DNA from: Sphingomonadaceae bacterium
Lineage (GTDB): Bacteria; Pseudomonadota; Alphaproteobacteria; Sphingomonadales; Sphingomonadaceae
DNA length: 11,449 bases
NCBI GenBank assembly: GCA_016742125.1
Contig: JACVCM010000053.1
Coordinates: forward strand, 10,322-21,770
Direction of reading: 5' to 3'
Shown: positions 7,140 through 11,449 of the stretch, piece after piece
How the letters are laid out: each line of letters starts with the position of its first letter
How positions within the stretch are numbered: position 1 is the first letter of the stretch
Position numbers and translations under genes: made by a program
The notes under the pieces: model-generated
What the model saw: only the letters and a program-made list of their open reading frames with translations
Told to the model about the DNA's origin: nothing
Database searches by the model: none

Positions 7140-7165
7140 ATCGGAGTGTTGCATATTTCATACAA
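7137..7165 (-). promoter_or_regulatory. Possible sigma-70-type promoter for the 85-aa small protein gene
   Basis: On the minus strand TTGTAT (7160-7165) is followed after 17 bases by GATAAA (7137-7142). Transcription would start near 7130 and give a leader of roughly 100 bases before the ATG. The match is partial and the call is tentative. Confidence 0.3.
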
Positions 7166-7229
7166 TATCGACGAAGTTGCGGTAATGCTGCTGTTAACCC
7201 TGTCCGTCCCGCCCACCCGATCACAGCAT

Positions 7230-7234
7230 AGGAG
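7230..7234 (+). promoter_or_regulatory. Ribosome binding site that fixes the TTG start of the Nit gene
   Basis: AGGAG lies 6 bases before TTG 7241-7243. The protein reads KIAVHQM directly after that codon, the usual first beta strand of nitrilase-superfamily proteins, so TTG is the start. Confidence 0.85.
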
Positions 7235-7240
7235 AGCCCC

Positions 7241-8068
7241 TTGAAAATCGCGGTGCACCAGATGTGCAGCGGCGTCTCTACAAACGCCAATGCCCGCGCC
7301 ATGGCCGAAGCCATTTACCAAGCTTCTGCAGAAGGCGCGGCGATGTATTTCGCGCCGGAAATGTCGATTCTGATAGATCGCGACAGGGGGAGGGCCGCGT
7401 CGAATGTGGTTGCCGAATCGGAAAGCGAGGCGATTTCGCAGGTCGCCGAAGCCGCAAAAAGGCACAAGATCTGGGTGCATTTGGGCTCGGTACCCGTGCG
7501 TAGCGAGGAGGGCACGAAATTTGCGAATCGTTCGATGGTCATCGACCCCGACGGCATCATAAGAGCCCGTTATGACAAGATGCACATGTTCGACGTCGAT
7601 CTTGCCACCGGCGAATATTGGCGGGAATCGGCGGCATATCTGGGCGGCGGCGGTCCCGTTGCGGTCGAGACGCCGATGGGGCTGATGGGCCTGTCCATCT
7701 GTTACGATCTCCGGTTCCCCGATCTCTACAGCGCTTACGTCAAGGCAGGCGTCGACGTGCTGGCGATCCCGTCGGCATTTACCGTTCCGACGGGGCAGGC
7801 GCATTGGCACATATTGGTGCGGGCTAGGGCAATCGAGGCTCAGGCCTTTGTCATTGCTGCGGCGCAATCCGGCAGACACCAGGATGGCCGGGAAACCTTC
7901 GGTCACTCGCTGGTGGTCGACCCGTGGGGCGAGATATTGCTGGATATGGAGGCAGGAGAGGGGCTTGGCTTCGCGGAGATAGACCTGTCGCGCATCCAGG
8001 AAGTTCGCGCCCAAATTCCGGTTCGCACCAACGGGCGAAACATCGATATGGCGGTCAGACACTTCTGA
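7241..8068 (+). CDS. Nitrilase-superfamily amidase, Nit1-like (probable deaminated glutathione amidase), 275 aa
   Basis: This cytoplasmic carbon-nitrogen hydrolase uses the Glu-Lys-Cys triad: E40 in FAPEMS, K113 in RYDKMHMFDV and C154 in SICYDLRFPDLY. The segment AAAQSGRHQDGRETFGHSLVVDPWG (205-230) and the LF-type KMHMFDVD signature are typical of the Nit1/Nit2 branch. Members of this branch hydrolyse the side amide of deaminated glutathione (Nit1, E. coli YbeM) or of alpha-ketoglutaramate (Nit2). The match looks closer to Nit1, but the substrate cannot be settled by reading. The start is an unusual TTG at 7241 with AGGAG at 7230-7234. The full length (275) is normal. It diverges from the 85-aa small gene across 209 bases, and its 3' end overlaps that of the converging DMT transporter by 14 bases. 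Confidence 0.93.
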   Translation: MKIAVHQMCSGVSTNANARAMAEAIYQASAEGAAMYFAPEMSILIDRDRGRAASNVVAESESEAISQVAEAAKRHKIWVHLGSVPVRSEEGTKFANRSMVIDPDGIIRARYDKMHMFDVDLATGEYWRESAAYLGGGGPVAVETPMGLMGLSICYDLRFPDLYSAYVKAGVDVLAIPSAFTVPTGQAHWHILVRARAIEAQAFVIAAAQSGRHQDGRETFGHSLVVDPWGEILLDMEAGEGLGFAEIDLSRIQEVRAQIPVRTNGRNIDMAVRHF

Positions 8069-8987
8069 CACGGTGGCGCGCCAGATAACGTTCGCGCCAT
8101 ATGATAATCATGCCGGCAGCGATGATGACCGGCGCACCTAGCCAGGTCCCTGGACCCGGCAGCTGGTCGAAGATCAGATAGCCGAACAGGATCGACCAGA
8201 TGAGACCGCTATAGTCCATCGTCGCAATGGCGGCGACCGAGGCATGGCGCATCGCTGAGGTTAGGAGTATCTGCGCCACCGCGCCGCTCAATGCCAGACC
8301 GGCAATTATCGACCAGCCCGCGGCGTCATGTGCCTTGGCGAAAAAGGGCATGGCGATGCCCAGCGGCAACAGGGAGCTGAGACTGAACCAGAAGACGATG
8401 GCACCGGCATTTTCGGTCTGAGACATGCGCCGGATCTGGATCAACACACATGCCGTCAGCATGGCACCGGCAAGCGCCACCCATGGGCCGAGGCCGTGGG
8501 TTGCAATCATCCGGGGCTGCATTGCCAGCATCACGCCGACAAAACCAAGCGCGACGGCTCCCCATCGATAACGCCCGGTGGGTTCGCCCAGCAGCAGCGC
8601 TGCGAGCAGCGTGGCAAACACCGGCGTGGCAAAGCTGATCGTGGTGGCCTCCGCCATCGGCAGCAGCATCATTGCGCTGAAGTTGAGTGCCATCGATATC
8701 AGGCCGAGGGTGCTCCGCAGGCCGTGCGCGAGTGGTTCCCGCGTCCGGATATCGCGCAGACGTCCCATCCACCACAACCATGCGATCACCACGGGCAGAC
8801 CGGCCAATTGCCGCCAGAACAATGTTTCCACAAGATGTATGCCATTCTGGTTGGCGAGCTTTACCAAGGCGAACATGACGCCAAGTGTGGCCATCGCACC
8901 AAGCCGCAGGATGATCCCCAGCATCGGTCGTGCTTGCCCGATCCGAGATGGTGCTACCGGAAGGTCTGCTATCGATGGGTCGCTCAT
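8055..8987 (-). CDS. EamA/DMT superfamily inner-membrane transporter, 310 aa
   Basis: This polytopic membrane protein has about ten hydrophobic segments arranged as two EamA halves (roughly 24-158 and 165-298), preceded by a short cytoplasmic N-terminus. The first half ends in the family signature LPMAEATTISFATPVFATLL (109-128) followed by LLGEPTGRYRW and GFVGVMLAMQP. The second half has an SAMRHASVAAIATMDYSGLIWS segment (244-266) and a basic C-terminus. Members export or exchange small metabolites (amino acids, nucleobases, drugs); the substrate cannot be predicted. The start at ATG 8985-8987 has only a weak AAGGG ribosome binding site; M22 (MLGIIL) is an alternative. The stop lies inside the end of the Nit gene on the other strand. 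It diverges from the 63-aa small gene across 90 bases containing a 9-base inverted repeat. It shares 20 of 50 positions with the partial transporter at the right edge over the signature region. Confidence 0.93.
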   Translation of the reverse strand: MSDPSIADLPVAPSRIGQARPMLGIILRLGAMATLGVMFALVKLANQNGIHLVETLFWRQLAGLPVVIAWLWWMGRLRDIRTREPLAHGLRSTLGLISMALNFSAMMLLPMAEATTISFATPVFATLLAALLLGEPTGRYRWGAVALGFVGVMLAMQPRMIATHGLGPWVALAGAMLTACVLIQIRRMSQTENAGAIVFWFSLSSLLPLGIAMPFFAKAHDAAGWSIIAGLALSGAVAQILLTSAMRHASVAAIATMDYSGLIWSILFGYLIFDQLPGPGTWLGAPVIIAAGMIIIWRERYLARHRVRSV

Positions 8988-9025
8988 GCCCTTGCAGCGT
9001 TAAACCGGCTGGTTCGACTTGACCA

Positions 9026-9060
9026 TCGGCATATTGCAACCCACATGCGCGATATGCCGA
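9026..9060. repeat. 9-base perfect inverted repeat TCGGCATAT ... ATATGCCGA
   Basis: The arms lie at 9026-9034 and 9052-9060 with a 17-base centre, giving about 26 bases between arm centres (about 2.5 helical turns). It sits in the 90-base divergent region between the DMT transporter (-) and the 63-aa small gene (+), and could be an operator for either or a hairpin in the leader of the + gene. Confidence 0.5.
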
Positions 9061-9077
9061 CTGTCTCTGTGTTATAT

Positions 9078-9269
9078 GTGAGCAACCATTTGTGGACAGG
9101 TGCAGCCATATTGTCCGCGGTTGTCGTGGTCATCAGCAGCCTCGCCGACCGTCGCCGCAATCGACGCCGCAATATCGACGCTGTCGGTTTCATGCCCTGG
9201 ACTGCGATCACCGTGTTGTCGGTGCTGGCGACAGTTGTCGCTGCAGCGCTCGCGCTCAAGGGAGTTTAA
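9078..9269 (+). CDS. Small two-span membrane protein of unknown function, 63 aa
   Basis: Starting at GTG 9078, the protein has a first hydrophobic segment (LWTGAAILSAVVVVISSLA, about 5-23), then a very basic loop DRRRNRRRNIDAVGFMPWT (24-42), and a second hydrophobic segment (AITVLSVLATVVAAALAL, about 43-60). The basic loop should face the cytoplasm, giving an N-out, C-out hairpin. Real coding is suggested by this clean topology and by the VGFMPW motif, which I associate with small hypothetical proteins of sphingomonads. The frame is also open far upstream, antisense to the transporter, so the start is uncertain: ATG 9045 and ATG 9054 are in frame, but both lie within the inverted repeat (9026-9060), and no Shine-Dalgarno supports any of them. 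The gene converges with cpaF and the two stop codons overlap. Function unknown. Confidence 0.68.
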   Translation: MSNHLWTGAAILSAVVVVISSLADRRRNRRRNIDAVGFMPWTAITVLSVLATVVAAALALKGV

Positions 9270-10825
9270 CCTAGGCACGCCTCCAGGAAGGGCTGGTCAA
9301 AGCCGAACTGGCGCGCTTTTTCGAGCGTGTAGGGACGGACCCCGCCCGCGACCCATTCGCCGTGGATCTTGCCGTCGGCATCTTCGTCACGATATTCGAA
9401 TTTGAATAGGTCCTGCGTCACGATGACGTCGCCTTCCATGCCGATCACCTCGGTAATTTGCGTGGTACGGCGCGAACCGTCGCGCAGGCGCTTGACCTGG
9501 ACGATCATGTCGACCGATTCGGCAATCTGGCGCGAAATGGCTTCCTTCGGGATCTTGATGTCGCCCATCAGGATCATGTTTTCCATACGACCCAGGCACT
9601 CACGCGGGTTGTTGGCGTGAAGCGTACACATCGAACCGTCGTGACCCGTGTTCATTGCGGCGAGCAGGTCGAAACATTCTGCGCCACGAATTTCGCCCAG
9701 GATGATGCGGTCGGGACGCATACGCAGGGCGTTTTTCACAAGGTCGCCGATGGTAATCGCGCCTTCGCCTTCAAGGTTTGGGGGGCGGGTTTCGAGCGGC
9801 AGCCAGTGCGGCTGCTGCAGGCGGAGTTCGGCGGCGTCTTCGATTGTCAGCACGCGCTCCCCTGGGTCGATCATCTTCGACAAGGCGTTGAGCATCGTCG
9901 TCTTACCCGAACCTGTACCGCCCGAAATGACGATATTCATGCGGCATGCGCCTGCAATCTTGAGCGCGGTTGCCATGGGTTCGGACATGGAACCGAAGCC
10001 TTTGAGCATGTCGATCGTTATCGGCTTTTCGGAGAATTTACGAATCGAGATAGCCGTTCCGCGCAAGGACAGCGGCGGCACGATGACGTTAACGCGACTG
10101 CCGTCCTTCAGACGGGCGTCGGCGAGCGGCGTCGTCTGGTCGACGCGGCGACCAACCTGGTTGACGATACGCTGTGCGATCTGGAACAGATGCTCTTCGT
10201 CGCGAAACTGGATGGGCGCGATCTGCAGCTTGCCCTTTTTTTCGATATAGGTCTGTAGCGGGCCGTTCACCATGATATCGGAAATGTCGGGGTCGGACAG
10301 CAGCTCTTCGAGCGGGCCGAAACCCAGCAGTTCGTCAACCAGCACTTTTTCAAGCGCAAACTGTTCGCGGCGGTTGAGCGTCAGTTTGAGTTCGGCGAGC
10401 ACCTCGAGGATGATCGGGCGGAATTCTTCGGTCAGCTCTTCCTTGTTGAGCGATGCGGCCGCTTCCGGGTCGACGCGTTCGAGCAGGCGGGGAAGAACCT
10501 GTTCCTTGATCTTGTGGACCGAGGCTTCAAACCCTTGCGGACCGTCGTCGACCGGCGCTGAATTATTCGCCCGGTCGGCGAGCCGCGACATCGCGTCCTG
10601 CATCTTGTCCGATACCGGCGATGCAGCGGCGCCGGGCAGCTCGGCGGCGTTGATCGGCGGAAATTGCTCACCGCCTGCAGGCTGGGTGAATTCGGGCTGT
10701 AGCGGTACCGGCGGCGCTGACGACGGGTTGGAGGCAGGAGCGGAACCGCCACCGGTCATCGGGCGTGCGACGCCAAAGGAAGGGCGTCCCGGGGTCAGGC
10801 CTGGTTTCTTGCCAAATGCGCTCAC
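9266..10825 (-). CDS. cpaF: CpaF/TadA-type secretion ATPase (type II/IV secretion superfamily), 519 aa
   Basis: This hexameric ATPase normally powers assembly of Flp/Tad pili from the cytoplasmic face of the inner membrane. Residues 1-100 are proline-, alanine- and glycine-rich and probably disordered. An N-terminal helical domain (about 100-290) contains LLGFGPLEELLSDPDISDIMVNG and the HLF...VDQTTPLADARLKDGSRVN region. The ATPase core has Walker A GGTGSGKT (302-309), an Asp box LTIEDAAELRL (326-336), Walker B with IILGEIRGAE (374-383) and a His box GHDGSMCTLHAN (394-405), all intact. The start codon is GTG 10823-10825 with a GGAG ten bases upstream. No other tad/cpa gene (prepilin, CpaB/C/E, TadB/C) lies beside it: on one side is a 63-aa membrane protein, on the other a divergent transporter. 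The pilus genes may be elsewhere, or this copy may serve another machine. Confidence 0.93.
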   Translation of the reverse strand: MSAFGKKPGLTPGRPSFGVARPMTGGGSAPASNPSSAPPVPLQPEFTQPAGGEQFPPINAAELPGAAASPVSDKMQDAMSRLADRANNSAPVDDGPQGFEASVHKIKEQVLPRLLERVDPEAAASLNKEELTEEFRPIILEVLAELKLTLNRREQFALEKVLVDELLGFGPLEELLSDPDISDIMVNGPLQTYIEKKGKLQIAPIQFRDEEHLFQIAQRIVNQVGRRVDQTTPLADARLKDGSRVNVIVPPLSLRGTAISIRKFSEKPITIDMLKGFGSMSEPMATALKIAGACRMNIVISGGTGSGKTTMLNALSKMIDPGERVLTIEDAAELRLQQPHWLPLETRPPNLEGEGAITIGDLVKNALRMRPDRIILGEIRGAECFDLLAAMNTGHDGSMCTLHANNPRECLGRMENMILMGDIKIPKEAISRQIAESVDMIVQVKRLRDGSRRTTQITEVIGMEGDVIVTQDLFKFEYRDEDADGKIHGEWVAGGVRPYTLEKARQFGFDQPFLEACLG

Positions 10826-10982
10826 AGCTTATCTGCTCCGATTAGTTCCTGTTGCAACCCGCATTGCTGCTATCGGCAAATGGTGAATAAATCGGTAATG
10901 CTATCGCGGCGATTGCCATATCGCCGGGCTTTCATTCGCAAAATACTACGGCTAAGGCGCTGCACGTTTCAGGGAAATTCCA
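10826..10982. other. 157-base divergent intergenic region between cpaF and the second DMT transporter
   Basis: It must hold the promoters of both genes. Ribosome binding sites are visible at both ends (GGAG for cpaF, AGGGA before GTG 10983), but no -35/-10 pair with acceptable spacing was found on either strand, and no repeat or RNA gene was seen. Confidence 0.5.
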
Positions 10983-11449
10983 GTGCATTCACCGCATGTC
11001 CGGTCCGGGCTCCTATTCGCGCTTTGCGGCTTTGCGTTGCTGTCGTGCGGCGATGCTATCATTAAGTCGATTGCGGCGGCCTGGCCGGGTACGGCGGTTG
11101 CGGCATTGCGCTATTCACTGGCTGCTGGCGGACTGGCCGTTGTCCTTTTCCTTAAAGAAGGACGCGCGGGCTTCGCCTTTCCAAAGCCCGGTATTCAGTT
11201 GCTGCGCGGGGCAGCGGTGGCTGCAGCGACCATTTTGTTCTTCTCCTCGATTTTCCTGATGCCATTGGCGGAAGCGACCGCCATCGGTTTCACAACGCCG
11301 ATGATCACCGCCATGCTGAGCGCGATTTTCCTGAAAGAGCGGACGCGCGCGTCGACATGGCTTGCATCGCTTTTTGCCTTCGCGGGCGTGCTGATCATCC
11401 TGCGTCCAAATGTGGCGGAGCTCGGCATCGTTGCGGTCATGCCGCTAGC
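10983..11449 (+). CDS. EamA/DMT superfamily transporter, N-terminal part (3' truncated by the window)
   Basis: A frame open from 10956 to the right edge encodes 155 residues from GTG 10983, the only plausible start in the frame after the TAA at 10953-10955; AGGGA at 10971-10975 serves as ribosome binding site. The product has hydrophobic segments near residues 9-30, 36-57, 72-93, 97-117 and 124-141, and carries the EamA signature MPLAEATAIGFTTPMITAML (93-112), then LKERTRASTWLASLFAFAGVLIILRP. This is the first EamA half; the second lies outside the window. It is related to the transporter at 8055-8987 (20 identical of 50 aligned positions across the signature). An overlapping ATG frame at 10996 is an out-of-frame shadow. 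Substrate unknown. Confidence 0.9.
   Translation, partial: MHSPHVRSGLLFALCGFALLSCGDAIIKSIAAAWPGTAVAALRYSLAAGGLAVVLFLKEGRAGFAFPKPGIQLLRGAAVAAATILFFSSIFLMPLAEATAIGFTTPMITAMLSAIFLKERTRASTWLASLFAFAGVLIILRPNVAELGIVAVMPL

Noticed and set aside
7133..8071. 312-codon open frame on the - strand opposite the Nit gene
   Set aside because: The + strand frame has the full nitrilase catalytic triad and a good ribosome binding site; the opposite frame is rich in Arg, Pro and His with no recognisable motif, as expected for antisense shadow frames in GC-rich DNA.
8328..9077. Long + strand open frame leading into the 63-aa gene
   Set aside because: It is antisense to the EamA transporter and has shadow composition; only the part after about 9078 looks like a real protein.
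9458..10258. 266-codon + strand frame opposite cpaF
   Set aside because: The opposite strand encodes intact Walker A, Walker B, Asp and His boxes of CpaF; this frame has no family features.
10272..10886. Serine-rich 204-codon + strand frame opposite the cpaF N-terminus
   Set aside because: Serine richness is the mirror of Ala/Glu/Leu-rich coding on the other strand; no ribosome binding site or motif.
10996..11259. ATG-initiated 87-codon frame at the right end
   Set aside because: It is out of frame with the EamA transporter that covers the same bases and has a recognisable family signature.
1..11449. CRISPR array, tRNA, insertion sequence, prophage, toxin-antitoxin or defence genes
   Set aside because: None of the recognisable proteins or repeat patterns of these elements was seen on either strand.

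Overview
The window reads as an ordinary, densely packed chromosomal segment of an alphaproteobacterium, most likely a sphingomonad (Sphingomonadaceae/Sphingopyxis-like). This rests on the high GC content, the adjacent hslV-hslU pair with an alphaproteobacterial-type HslV propeptide, a CinA-like molybdopterin-binding C-terminus, a secreted M16 protease of about 960 residues, and two small membrane proteins of a style I associate with this group. The genus assignment is an impression, not a computed result.

Layout. From 1 to 3231 (+ strand): the 3' end of a MoaB/CinA-type domain gene, then a periplasmic zinc peptidase of family M16. From 3280 to 6658 (all - strand, so read right to left): galE (UDP-glucose 4-epimerase), then hslV and hslU (the ClpQY protease), then a small GFA/CENP-V family zinc protein. 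The 43-base galE-hslV gap holds a heat-shock (sigma-32-like) promoter candidate placed so close to the hslV ATG that the mRNA could be leaderless. The GFA gene appears to have its own extended -10 promoter. From 6720 to 7031 (- strand): an 85-residue secreted or membrane-anchored small protein with a strong ribosome binding site and a clear intrinsic terminator, reading away from a 209-base intergenic region that contains three short inverted repeats. From 7241 to 8068 (+): a Nit1-type amidase with a TTG start. From 8055 to 8987 (-): an EamA/DMT transporter whose end overlaps the amidase end by 14 bases. From 9078 to 9269 (+): a 63-residue membrane protein with a GTG start. From 9266 to 10825 (-): a CpaF/TadA-type secretion ATPase with no tad/cpa partner genes beside it. 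From 10983 to the end (+): the first half of a second EamA/DMT transporter, divergent from cpaF.

How the genes work together. Only hslV-hslU is a clear functional unit (peptidase plus unfoldase). The rest look like independent housekeeping genes in a compact arrangement with short gaps, overlapping convergent ends and several non-ATG starts. No tRNA, rRNA, CRISPR array, insertion sequence, phage gene or recognisable defence system was seen. I did not find a convincing undescribed multi-gene system. The items most worth a second look are the two small membrane proteins, the possible leaderless hslV promoter, the inverted repeats in the divergent intergenic regions, and the isolated cpaF.
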